17,556 nt of DNA, taken from contig JAGWYC010000017.1 of NCBI GenBank assembly GCA_018969565.1, positions 1-17,556 of the forward strand, written 5' to 3'. The stretch is from Bacteroidota bacterium (GTDB lineage: Bacteria > Bacteroidota > Bacteroidia > NS11-12g > UBA955). The position numbers and the translations under genes are program-made. The notes under the pieces are model-generated. The model had not been told where the DNA came from. It saw only the letters and a program-made list of their open reading frames with translations, and did not search any database. How positions within the stretch are numbered: position 1 is the first letter of the stretch; the number at the start of each line of letters is the position of its first letter. This document shows, in pieces, positions 1-7,083 of the stretch.

Positions 1-492
1 CCCCTGGTGGAACTGGCCATGCAGCATAAACTGCCCTTCATCGCCACCAATATCGCACGCAAACACGCCGGAACAGTGTATCGCGGCGGCTTCGAAGCCC
101 TGGATACCTTGCCCGCCGCCATCAAGGCACAGATTGCCCCCCTGCCCGTTCCCTACGACAGCACCCTGCCCGGATACAAGAACATCTTCATGGCCGTGGG
201 CGGTCATGGAACGCCCAACCTACCCAAAGCACAGGCCATCAAAGACGCCACCATGGGCTGGTTCATCACCCAAAACCAGCCGCAGGGCGGCCTGTTCATC
301 CACTACAACGGGACCTACCACAGCGATAACCACGAGGGCATTATGTGGTACCTGAATCAGTACAAGCCGGGACTGAAAATAGTCACCATCAGCAGCCAGA
401 TGCAGGACAACACGGCTCCGCTGTCTTCGGAAAACAAGGGCAAAGGTGATTACATCATCATCGTGCCTGAACGCATGACACGCACCTACTGA
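1..492 (+). CDS. ChaN-family haem-binding lipoprotein, C-terminal part (5' end outside window)
   Basis: The reading frame is open at base 1, so only the last 163 residues are seen and any lipoprotein signal peptide lies upstream. The fragment resembles the C-terminal half of ChaN-like proteins (Cofac_haem_bdg, Tiki superfamily). These are outer-membrane or periplasmic lipoproteins; the Campylobacter ChaN is iron-regulated and binds haem. Features seen are a GGHG stretch, then a KAQAIKDATM segment, an 'HYNGTYHSDNHEGI' segment rich in His and Asn, and a C-terminal 'VPERMTRTY' ending like those I recall from Bacteroidota members. The role in haem or iron handling is inferred from the family only. 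The gene ends in a 7-base tail-to-tail overlap with the glycosyltransferase gene. It has no visible functional link to the dcw cluster. Confidence 0.75.
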   Translation, partial: PLVELAMQHKLPFIATNIARKHAGTVYRGGFEALDTLPAAIKAQIAPLPVPYDSTLPGYKNIFMAVGGHGTPNLPKAQAIKDATMGWFITQNQPQGGLFIHYNGTYHSDNHEGIMWYLNQYKPGLKIVTISSQMQDNTAPLSSENKGKGDYIIIVPERMTRTY

Positions 493-1472
493 TTCCAGGG
501 AAGAAACTTCTCTTCCTGCACAGTCTGCAATACCGGATTTCTGCTGTTCAGAGATTCCCCGTTCAACACACGCTCGTACAACACGAGGTAGTTCATGGTC
601 ATGCGGCGCGCATGGAATAGCTCACGCGCACGTTCGTGACAATATCCCCGCGAAAAGCGGTTGCTGTGCTTCAGGCTATAGGCCAGCTCGGCGGCGCTGC
701 TGCTCAGGGTTCCGCTTCCTTCATCCACCAGCTCGGGCAAGGCACCGTAAGGAGTAGCAAACACCGGACAACCGAAGTACATACTTTCAATCACCGCCAG
801 GCCGAAAGGTTCATGCCAGCGCACCGGAAACAGCAGCGCCGATGAATTCCTGAGCAGTTCCAGCTTGCGCGTTCCGCCCACCATGCCGCAGAAATGCACC
901 CGCGGGTCCAGGGTAAAACGGAAGCCCATTTTCAGATTCAGCCTCTTGCCGCCCAGTACCATTAGCCTGATTTGAGCCTTCCGTGCCACCGCCATAGCGC
1001 CTTGCACATTCTTCACCCTCCAGGCCGCATTGCCCAGGAAATGCGCGTAGCGGCGCAGTGGTCTTTCCAGAATTGGTTTCCCATAATCATCCCAATCCAG
1101 ACCGTTGTGCACGAAGGTTTCGGAGCCATAGCGAGAAGCGTGGTTTTTGGAAAGGAAGACTGTATTCAGCGGAAAAGGCTCAAGACTGTTCCGGTTCCCG
1201 TGGTTGGTAATGATGGCCGGAATGGGAAGCTGCTCATGGCTCGGGAAATGCAGGTGGGCAATGTCGCAGTCGGTGGGGATTTGTGCAGCCAGCGGAAGTT
1301 GCGAATTCAGCGGCAACACGCGCGCAAACGGGCAACTGCTGCCGGGCTTGCAGAGCAGCGTCACACGATGCCCCAGTTGATGGAGTTGCGCGGCCAGATA
1401 CCATACCACGCGCTCGGTTCCGCCATAAGCCGACACCGGAAGCAGCCCGTTTTCTACCAGACAGATGTGCAT
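486..1472 (-). CDS. Glycosyltransferase, GT4-like (GT-B fold)
   Basis: The protein has 328 residues and probably transfers a sugar from a nucleotide-sugar donor to a glycan or lipid acceptor; the substrate is unknown. The N-terminus reads MHICLVENGLLPVSAYGGTE, the usual start of a GT4 acceptor domain with a glycine-rich GGTE turn at 17-20. A VHNGLD segment sits near 121-126. The C-terminal donor-binding domain holds the E-x7-E signature E221-PFGLAVI-E229 in a 'RWHEPFGLAVIES' context, followed by GCPVFATPYGALPELV. An open frame extends to 1544, but the start at 1472 is preferred. It gives the canonical N-terminus, has a GAGG 9 bases upstream, and leaves the TGGG boxes at 1526-1543 outside the coding region. 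The gene is divergent from mraZ and overlaps the ChaN-like gene tail to tail. No signal peptide or membrane segment is evident, so it is probably cytoplasmic or peripheral. Confidence 0.85.
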   Translation of the reverse strand: MHICLVENGLLPVSAYGGTERVVWYLAAQLHQLGHRVTLLCKPGSSCPFARVLPLNSQLPLAAQIPTDCDIAHLHFPSHEQLPIPAIITNHGNRNSLEPFPLNTVFLSKNHASRYGSETFVHNGLDWDDYGKPILERPLRRYAHFLGNAAWRVKNVQGAMAVARKAQIRLMVLGGKRLNLKMGFRFTLDPRVHFCGMVGGTRKLELLRNSSALLFPVRWHEPFGLAVIESMYFGCPVFATPYGALPELVDEGSGTLSSSAAELAYSLKHSNRFSRGYCHERARELFHARRMTMNYLVLYERVLNGESLNSRNPVLQTVQEEKFLPWNQ

Positions 1473-1525
1473 TCCCACAAACCTCAAAGTTGAAGGCTGA
1501 AATCTGCTTCTGAAAGAAAATTCTT

Positions 1526-1543
1526 CCCACATTTCCCCACCCA
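1526..1543 (-). promoter_or_regulatory. TGGG boxes, candidate second MraZ site upstream of the glycosyltransferase
   Basis: Read on the minus strand, TGGG occurs at 1539-1536 and 1529-1526, exactly 10 bases apart, with a further TGGG at 1543-1540. The surrounding minus-strand sequence (GGTGGGGAAATGTGGG) is nearly the same as the plus-strand sequence at 1658-1674 in front of mraZ, differing by two single-base indels. MraZ of E. coli is known to bind TGGGN repeats separated by 5 bases. The boxes lie about 54-71 bases upstream of the glycosyltransferase start. Regulation by MraZ is inference; I saw no convincing Bacteroidota -33/-7 pair beside them. Confidence 0.45.
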
Positions 1544-1575
1544 ATCAAAAAGCCAGTATATTCGCAGGAAATCAA

Positions 1576-1612
1576 GGGTTTCCACGGCAATATCCGATGG
1601 TATTTGAAACCC
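1576..1612. repeat. 7-bp inverted repeat in the divergent intergenic region
   Basis: GGGTTTC at 1576-1582 is perfectly complementary to GAAACCC at 1606-1612. The spacer is 23 bases, so equivalent positions of the arms are 30 bases (about three helical turns) apart. It lies midway between the two TGGG-box clusters. It could be a site for a dimeric regulator or a weak hairpin, or it may be chance, since a 7-bp match in about 250 bases is not rare. Confidence 0.3.
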
Positions 1613-1660
1613 GCCAAAGGCACGAAAACAAAGGTTCTCCACGTTGATGTGCAAAAGGTG

Positions 1661-1694
1661 GGGGAAATTGTGGGTAAAAGTGGGAAACCGTGGT
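1661..1694 (+). promoter_or_regulatory. MraZ operator: TGGGN boxes with 10-base period
   Basis: TGGG occurs at 1671-1674 and 1681-1684. It is flanked in the same 10-base register by GGGG at 1661-1664 and TGGT at 1691-1694, with another TGGG slightly out of register at 1659-1662. Each box has the form TGGGN plus a 5-base spacer, the pattern reported for MraZ autoregulatory binding in E. coli. The last box ends 35 bases before the mraZ start codon. The periodicity is directly visible; the assignment to MraZ follows from the known site and the adjacent gene. Confidence 0.75.
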
Positions 1695-1698
1695 TTTA
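1668..1698 (+). promoter_or_regulatory. Possible Bacteroidota-type promoter of the dcw operon
   Basis: TTG at 1668-1670 is followed after 20 bases by TGGTTTTA at 1691-1698. It is compared with the Bacteroidota consensus TTG-N19-21-TAnnTTTG. The -33 element and spacing fit, but the -7 element matches only four of six fixed positions. If real, the MraZ boxes would lie inside the -33/-7 spacer, which would suit repression, and transcription would begin roughly 20-25 bases before mraZ. Confidence 0.3.
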
Positions 1699-1729
1699 TT
1701 TAGCAGGTCAGAAGTCTTAGGAAAACACC

Positions 1730-2209
1730 ATGACTCAATTCATCGGCGAATTCAGCTGCAAAGTGGACGATAAGGGCAGGATCATGCTGCCTGCACGTCT
1801 GCGCGTGCAGATTCCTGAAAGCGCCGGGAATACGGTGGTGGTGAACCGTGGGTTTGAACAATGCCTTGTGTTGTTCACCCGGGAGGACTGGCTGGCTGAA
1901 ACATCTAAACTGGATCACCTGGACGATTTTATGAGTCCGGAGGTGCGTCGGTTTAAACGTCTGTTCACCAATGGGGCCACCCCGGTGCAGATTGACAATG
2001 CCAACAGAATCCTTATACCTAAGAAGTTGCTTGAATACGCAGGCCTTGAGGATGATGTGGTATTGACTGCGTATGGCAACAAAGTGGAAATCTGGAGTCA
2101 GAAGGCTTATGACAGCGAACTCAATGTGGACGCTGACGAACTGAGCAGGCTGGCCCAGCAGTTTTTCAACCGTTCAGCCAATCGCAGCCATGATGGAACT
2201 TCATCCTGA
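1730..2209 (+). CDS. mraZ: MraZ, transcriptional regulator of the dcw cluster
   Basis: The protein has 159 residues, close to the E. coli length of 152. MraZ is a ring-forming DNA-binding protein of the AbrB/SpoVT fold that represses its own operon in E. coli. Two repeats are visible. The first holds DDKGRIMLPARL (DxxxR at D13-R17) and the second DNANRILIPKKL (D89-R93). In the second repeat Asn92 replaces the glycine normally before the arginine, while Asp and Arg are kept. The start is set by the MTQFIGEF opening and an AGGA about 7 bases upstream in an A-rich leader. It is the first gene of the cluster. Its end overlaps rsmH by 20 bases, which suggests coupled translation. The TGGG boxes just upstream are the expected autoregulatory site. 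Confidence 0.96.
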   Translation: MTQFIGEFSCKVDDKGRIMLPARLRVQIPESAGNTVVVNRGFEQCLVLFTREDWLAETSKLDHLDDFMSPEVRRFKRLFTNGATPVQIDNANRILIPKKLLEYAGLEDDVVLTAYGNKVEIWSQKAYDSELNVDADELSRLAQQFFNRSANRSHDGTSS

Positions 2210-3122
2210 CGCCCCCGCTAATTCCGGCTACCACCTGCCCGTGATGCTGCAGGAATCGGTGGATGCGCTGAACATCCGTCCTGACGGCACTTATGTGGAC
2301 TGCACCTTCGGCGGTGGCGGGCACAGCAGGGAAATCCTGTCGCGCCTCGGCCCCAATGGAAAACTGGTCGCCTTTGACCGCGATGCCGACGCGGCTGCCA
2401 ACCTGCCGGACGATAAGCGGCTCATCTTTGTTCCGCATAGCTTTCAGTTCCTGTACCGATTTCTGCGCTATACCCAATGCATCCCGGTAGATGGCATCCT
2501 GGCCGACCTGGGCATTTCTTCCCACCAGATTGATGAAGCCAATCGGGGCTTTGCACACCGCTATGACGCTGAACTCGACATGCGCATGGACCGACAGGCA
2601 ACCCTGCATGCAGGCATGGTGGTCAATGAATATCCCGAAGAAGCCCTGGTACGCATCTTCAGGAACTACGGCGAAATCAGCAATGCCCCAAAACTGGCCG
2701 CCAGGATTGCCGACGCGCGCAAACAACACGAAATCCGCAGCACTGGCGCCCTCTGTGACATCCTGAGTACCTGCACACCGGCACAAACTAAATTCAAATA
2801 CTTCAGTCAGGTATTCCAGGCTATACGCATGGAAGTAAACGGAGAACTCCGCGCCCTGGAAGCCATGCTGGAACAAAGCGCCGAGGTGCTTCAAACCGGA
2901 GGGCGGCTGGTGGTCATCAGCTACCATTCCCTGGAAGACCGCATGGTGAAGCATTTCCTCGCCACCGGCAATATGGAAGGCAAGCGTGAAACAGATTTAT
3001 ACGGGAACATCATTCGGCCGTTTGACCCGGAACAAAGCCGCGCCATCATGCCCGGTGATGAAGAAATAAACCGCAACCGCCGCGCACGCAGCGCCAAAAT
3101 GCGTGTAGGCATTAAAAGATAG
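2190..3122 (+). CDS. rsmH: 16S rRNA (cytosine1402-N4)-methyltransferase RsmH (MraW)
   Basis: The protein has 310 residues, the usual family length. RsmH transfers a methyl group from S-adenosylmethionine to N4 of C1402 in the 16S rRNA P site. Seen in order are GYHLPVML at 13-20, the SAM-binding loop CTFGGGGHS at 38-46 and VAFDRDADA at 60-68. Next come ADLGISSHQID at 105-115, the 'FQAIRMEVNGEL' segment at 209-220 and ISYHSLEDR at 243-251. The C-terminus is basic (NRNRRARSAKMR), as is typical. Two consecutive ATG codons (2190 and 2193) could each serve as start, and neither has a clear Shine-Dalgarno sequence. Initiation probably depends on ribosomes finishing mraZ, whose stop codon lies 18 bases inside this gene. 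Confidence 0.97.
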   Translation: MMELHPDAPANSGYHLPVMLQESVDALNIRPDGTYVDCTFGGGGHSREILSRLGPNGKLVAFDRDADAAANLPDDKRLIFVPHSFQFLYRFLRYTQCIPVDGILADLGISSHQIDEANRGFAHRYDAELDMRMDRQATLHAGMVVNEYPEEALVRIFRNYGEISNAPKLAARIADARKQHEIRSTGALCDILSTCTPAQTKFKYFSQVFQAIRMEVNGELRALEAMLEQSAEVLQTGGRLVVISYHSLEDRMVKHFLATGNMEGKRETDLYGNIIRPFDPEQSRAIMPGDEEINRNRRARSAKMRVGIKR

Positions 3123-3126
3123 CGCC

Positions 3127-3513
3127 ATGGAGCAGGGAGAAGAATCATTGCTGAACACCAGAAACCAGGGGCTGACTTCGGAAGAAGCCAATACCTCAGA
3201 GCGCTCTATCATGCCTGCCCTGAAAATCTGGCTGCGCCCCGCAGTGCTCATCCCTCTGGGCCTGGTCACCTTCGTACTGTTATTGTTGTATGTAGCCAAT
3301 CAATTGCACGCCGGCAAAGCCCTTAAAAGAAAAGAGCAACTCAAATCCGGCATCAAGGAACTACGCGCCGAATTCATCAGCATAGAAAGCGACATGATGG
3401 TGCGCTCACGACAAAGCCAGGTCGCGGTAAAGCTGCAAGGAACAGGTGTAAAAGCCCTGACTAAGCCTCCCATCAAACTCGAAAAAACAAAAAAAGACGA
3501 TGACGGGAACTAA
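3127..3513 (+). CDS. ftsL: FtsL-like division protein, Bacteroidota type
   Basis: The protein has 128 residues and is a predicted bitopic membrane protein of the divisome. There is a charged cytoplasmic N-terminus of about 35 residues, one membrane segment at about 38-57 (LIPLGLVTFVLLLLYVANQL) and a Lys/Glu-rich stretch at 60-95 that could form a coiled coil. The tail reads QVAVKLQGTGVKALTKPP and then is strongly charged. Sequence similarity to E. coli FtsL is negligible. The assignment rests on position between rsmH and ftsI, topology, size, and the 'S..A.kL...G...L..PP' ending I recall from Bacteroidota FtsL-like proteins. FtsL normally links FtsQ and FtsB to the FtsW-FtsI synthase. The gene starts 4 bases after rsmH and overlaps ftsI by 14 bases. 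Confidence 0.82.
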   Translation: MEQGEESLLNTRNQGLTSEEANTSERSIMPALKIWLRPAVLIPLGLVTFVLLLLYVANQLHAGKALKRKEQLKSGIKELRAEFISIESDMMVRSRQSQVAVKLQGTGVKALTKPPIKLEKTKKDDDGN

Positions 3514-5626
3514 GGTAAACATCAGACGTGTGGTGCTGCTGAGGGCGTACATCGCTTTTGCGTTGGTATTGTGTTTTGCCTGCGCCATCGTTTTTTCAGC
3601 GACGAGGCTGCAATGGACGGAGCGCAGCTACTATGATTCCCTGAGCCGCGAAAAACGCTTCCGCACCAACGAAGTACCCGCCATTCGCGGCAACATCTTC
3701 GCCGCTGACGGCAACCTGCTGGCCACTTCCGTACCCTATTACGACCTCATTTTCGACCCGCTCACCGAGGCGCTCACTAAAGAGGTTTTCAACAGCAAGA
3801 TTGACTCCCTGGCGATGTTATTCGCCATACATTTCCCCGCCCGGAAAGAGGAACAATGGAGACGTTATTTCCGCGAGGCACGGGCCCGCAGCATGCGCGG
3901 CATCACCGTTGTGAAGGAACTCAACTTCGAACAAATCCGCATGATGAAAACCTGGCCCCTGATTTCTCTGGGCAAATTCAAAGGCGGTTTTTGGACTAAG
4001 GAATACAACAAACGCATCTACTTCATGGGCGAACTGGCACGGCGAAGTGTGGGTGCCTTCAGGGTGGTAAAGAACAAAACCATTTACTACGGCCTGGAGG
4101 GCGCCTTCGACAGTTTGTTGCGTGGCAGAAACGGACTCCGGACCGAACAAAAGATGTACGGCGGCGCCTGGAGGCCCATCCGTTCTGAAGACGAGGTAGA
4201 AGCCATCAACGGAATGGACATTGTCACTACCCTCGACGTAAACCTGCAGGATGTAGCACAATACGCCCTGCGAAACATCCTTGCCAAACACAATGCAGAC
4301 CATGGTTGCGCCGTGTTGATGGAAACTGCTACCGGTGAAATCAAAGCCATCGCCAACCTGAAAAACAATGGCAAGGGCGTATTCAGTGAATCTCTGAACT
4401 ACGCGGTGGATGAGTTCAGCGACCCGGGCTCTACCTTCAAGCTGGTCAGTGTTATGGCGCTGTTGGATGAAGGGCACTTCAAACCTACGGACAGCGTAGA
4501 TGCGCAGTGGGGAAAGGCCTACTTCAACGGCACCAAAATGGAAGACGCCAAGGCCCCGAGAACGAAATACCTGACGCTCAGCGAGAGCTTTATTCAATCA
4601 AGCAATGTTGGTATCAGCAAATTCATGCTGGACGCTTACGGCGATAAGCCCAAGGCTTTTGTCAAGTATGTAAAGAGCCTCGGCCTGGATCAGCCCCTCG
4701 ATTTCGACATTAAAGCCAAAGGAAGACCCACCGTTAAAATACCGGGCAGCGCGAACTGGTATCCCACCACGCTGCCCTGGATGAGCATTGGTTATGAAAC
4801 CGGCCTGAGTCCTTTGCAGATGCTCACTCTGTACAACGCCATTGCCAACGGTGGAACCATGGTCAAGCCATACATGGTGAAAGAAATCAGACTGGATGGC
4901 AAACTGATAGAACGACGGGAACCGGAAATCATCAAAAAACAAATCTGCAAACCTGAAACACTCAAGGCGCTGCAAGCCATGATGCTGGGTGTAGTAGAAA
5001 ACGGAACCGCAACAAATCTGCGCAATGTCAACTACCAGATTGCGGGTAAAACAGGCACGAACCAGTTGGTCATAGACCGCATTTATGCCAAGAACCGGCA
5101 CAAAGCTTCTTTCGTAGGTTATTTCCCGGCCAACAACCCACAGTACACCTGTATTGTGGTAGTGGTGGACCCCCAAGACAGCGGCTATTACGGAGGCGCT
5201 GTAGCCGGCCCGGTATTCCGTGAAATTGCCGACCGGGTGTATAGCAGCTCTTATAAACTGCATCCGGGTTTACAGGCTCCTGCCTATCCCCTGATGCCGG
5301 AGGTAAAACCCGGAGACCGCAACCTCACCAGACAAACCTTGAACGCCCTGGGCATCAGTGCCCACAGTGCAGGAGAACGAGGCAGTCAACTGGTTGAGGC
5401 CAAAGCCAAGCAACATTCGGTGGCATTAATTCCTATGGACCATCAGGCAGGCACCGTACCTGATACCAGAGGCATGGGCCTGCGCGACGCCCTCTTTGTA
5501 CTTGAAAACGCAGGGCTCCGCGTAAGGTGCTCCGGATACGGTTCCGTGCGCAGCCAGAGTATTTCTCCCGGAACCCGTATTCAATCCGGAATGAGTATCA
5601 CCCTAATCATGAGCAGCGAACCATGA
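3500..5626 (+). CDS. ftsI: Penicillin-binding protein FtsI (PBP3), septal transpeptidase with one PASTA domain
   Basis: The protein has 708 residues and is a class B, monofunctional D,D-transpeptidase that cross-links septal peptidoglycan in the periplasm. A membrane anchor lies at about 11-33. The dimerisation/pedestal domain includes 'RGNIFAADGNLLATS' at 63-77. The transpeptidase domain shows all three active-site motifs: S311-TF-K314 with the acylated serine in DPGSTFK, S367-S-N369, and K517-T-G519 in AGKTGT. A C-terminal PASTA-like repeat spans about 650-704, from GTVPDTRGMGLRDAL to the IQSGMSITL end. It is longer than E. coli FtsI (588 residues), partly because of PASTA. It overlaps ftsL by 14 bases and murE by 4 (ATGA). 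Its partner glycosyltransferase is FtsW, encoded further down. Confidence 0.96.
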   Translation: MTGTKVNIRRVVLLRAYIAFALVLCFACAIVFSATRLQWTERSYYDSLSREKRFRTNEVPAIRGNIFAADGNLLATSVPYYDLIFDPLTEALTKEVFNSKIDSLAMLFAIHFPARKEEQWRRYFREARARSMRGITVVKELNFEQIRMMKTWPLISLGKFKGGFWTKEYNKRIYFMGELARRSVGAFRVVKNKTIYYGLEGAFDSLLRGRNGLRTEQKMYGGAWRPIRSEDEVEAINGMDIVTTLDVNLQDVAQYALRNILAKHNADHGCAVLMETATGEIKAIANLKNNGKGVFSESLNYAVDEFSDPGSTFKLVSVMALLDEGHFKPTDSVDAQWGKAYFNGTKMEDAKAPRTKYLTLSESFIQSSNVGISKFMLDAYGDKPKAFVKYVKSLGLDQPLDFDIKAKGRPTVKIPGSANWYPTTLPWMSIGYETGLSPLQMLTLYNAIANGGTMVKPYMVKEIRLDGKLIERREPEIIKKQICKPETLKALQAMMLGVVENGTATNLRNVNYQIAGKTGTNQLVIDRIYAKNRHKASFVGYFPANNPQYTCIVVVVDPQDSGYYGGAVAGPVFREIADRVYSSSYKLHPGLQAPAYPLMPEVKPGDRNLTRQTLNALGISAHSAGERGSQLVEAKAKQHSVALIPMDHQAGTVPDTRGMGLRDALFVLENAGLRVRCSGYGSVRSQSISPGTRIQSGMSITLIMSSEP

Positions 5627-7083
5627 AAACCCTGGAACAACTGCTGAAGAATGTGTCGCTGCTGGAACAACATGGTTCCGCAGACACCCCAATCAGCGGC
5701 ATCACACTGGATTCCCGCAACGCCGGCCACGAGGTGCTATTCGCCGCTGTTCCGGGCACACAAAGCGACGGCCACAGCTATATCGGTGCAGCCATTGAAC
5801 GCGGGTGCAACGCCATACTGTGCAGCACACTCCCTGAAAACCTGAATCAACACGTTTGCTATCTGCTGGTAGCCGATGTGCGCGAGGCCTTAGGAAATTT
5901 ATGCAAAAATTTCTTCGATGACCCATCGGGGAAACTTACGCTGGTAGGGGTAACCGGTACCAATGGGAAAACCACGGTGAGTACCCTGCTGTATCAGTTA
6001 TTCAGCCAGCTCGGCGAACGCTGCGGACTGATCAGCACCGTGAGTTATAAAATCGGCGAAAAGGAATTCCCCAGCACCCACACCACCCCCGATGTAGTTT
6101 CACTGAACGCATTGCTGGCGCAAATGGCAGCAGCGGGATGCACCTACTGCTTCATGGAAGTAAGCTCACACGCTGCCGACCAGCGGCGCATTGCAGGTCT
6201 GCATTTCGCAGGTGGCATCTTCACCAACATCACCCACGACCACCTCGACTACCACGGCACCTTCGCCAACTACCTGAAAGCCAAACAGAGCTTCTTCGAC
6301 CATCTGGACCGCGACGCCTTTGCGCTCACCAACCGCGATGACCGCAACGGGCATATCATGCTTCAGAACACCAAAGCCTCGCGCTACAGCTATGGCCTGA
6401 AAGGCACCGCCGACTTCAATGGAAGGGTATTGGAGCGGGATTTCAGTGGGATGCTGATGCAGATTGACGGTAAGGAAGCCTGGTTTTCCTTGCTTGGCGA
6501 GTTCAATGCCTATAACCTCATGGCCGTATATGCGGCCGCGTTCCTGCTTACCCAGGGTCGAGAAGATCTTACCGTAGCACTCACCAAGGTGGGCAGGGTA
6601 CACGGCCGCTTCGAGCCCGTAGCAGGCCCTAAGCGTATCACCGCCATCATTGACTACGCCCATACGCCGGATGCACTGGAACGCGTGCTGGAAACCATCA
6701 ACCACATACGCAGCCGCAACGAACAACTGATTACCGTAGTGGGTTGTGGCGGCAACCGGGACCGGGCCAAACGCCCCGAAATGGGCAAAATAGCCGCCTC
6801 CATGAGCGACAGGGTCATCCTTACTTCTGATAACCCGCGCATGGAAGAACCCAATGACATCATCGAAGAGATGAAGGCCGGCGTAGCACCCCAGGATTAT
6901 AAAAAAGTACTGAGCATTACCGACCGGAAAGAAGCCATCAAAACAGCGCTGGCACTGGCCGGCAAAGGAGATGTGATTCTGATTGCCGGCAAAGGACACG
7001 AAACATACCAGGAAATCAAGGGCGTAAAACATCCCTTTGACGACCGTCAAATCATCACCGAACTATTTAACGATATACACTGA
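5623..7083 (+). CDS. murE: UDP-MurNAc-L-Ala-D-Glu:meso-diaminopimelate ligase MurE
   Basis: The protein has 486 residues and is a cytoplasmic ATP-dependent ligase adding the third residue of the peptidoglycan stem peptide. Seen are the ATP loop GVTGTNGKTT at 109-118, STHTTPD at 151-157, MEVSSHA at 178-184, THDHLDYHGT at 204-213 and the probable carbamylated lysine K221 in KAKQSFF. DYAHTPDALE follows at 344-353. The substrate-selecting motif DNPR at 403-406 is the one that goes with meso-diaminopimelate rather than lysine. GKGHETYQ closes the C-terminal domain at 456-463. The frame is open further upstream, but the ATG at 5623 gives the standard N-terminus and an ATGA overlap with ftsI. murF, which follows murE in E. 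coli, is absent here. Confidence 0.97.
   Translation: MKTLEQLLKNVSLLEQHGSADTPISGITLDSRNAGHEVLFAAVPGTQSDGHSYIGAAIERGCNAILCSTLPENLNQHVCYLLVADVREALGNLCKNFFDDPSGKLTLVGVTGTNGKTTVSTLLYQLFSQLGERCGLISTVSYKIGEKEFPSTHTTPDVVSLNALLAQMAAAGCTYCFMEVSSHAADQRRIAGLHFAGGIFTNITHDHLDYHGTFANYLKAKQSFFDHLDRDAFALTNRDDRNGHIMLQNTKASRYSYGLKGTADFNGRVLERDFSGMLMQIDGKEAWFSLLGEFNAYNLMAVYAAAFLLTQGREDLTVALTKVGRVHGRFEPVAGPKRITAIIDYAHTPDALERVLETINHIRSRNEQLITVVGCGGNRDRAKRPEMGKIAASMSDRVILTSDNPRMEEPNDIIEEMKAGVAPQDYKKVLSITDRKEAIKTALALAGKGDVILIAGKGHETYQEIKGVKHPFDDRQIITELFNDIH

Noticed and set aside
972..1493. 173-codon open frame on the plus strand
   Set aside because: It is antisense to the glycosyltransferase and shows no motif.
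1473..1544. N-terminal extension of the glycosyltransferase to an ATG at 1544
   Set aside because: The extra 24 residues precede a canonical GT4 N-terminus and would place the TGGG boxes inside coding sequence. The ATG at 1472 has a GAGG 9 bases upstream.
2166..2954. 262-codon open frame on the minus strand
   Set aside because: It is antisense to rsmH, which carries every family motif; treated as a shadow.
3818..4597. 259-codon open frame on the minus strand
   Set aside because: It is antisense to ftsI, with no domain seen and no separate promoter or ribosome binding site.
6166..7050. 294-codon open frame on the minus strand
   Set aside because: It is antisense to the conserved centre and C-terminus of murE, with no family motif in its translation.
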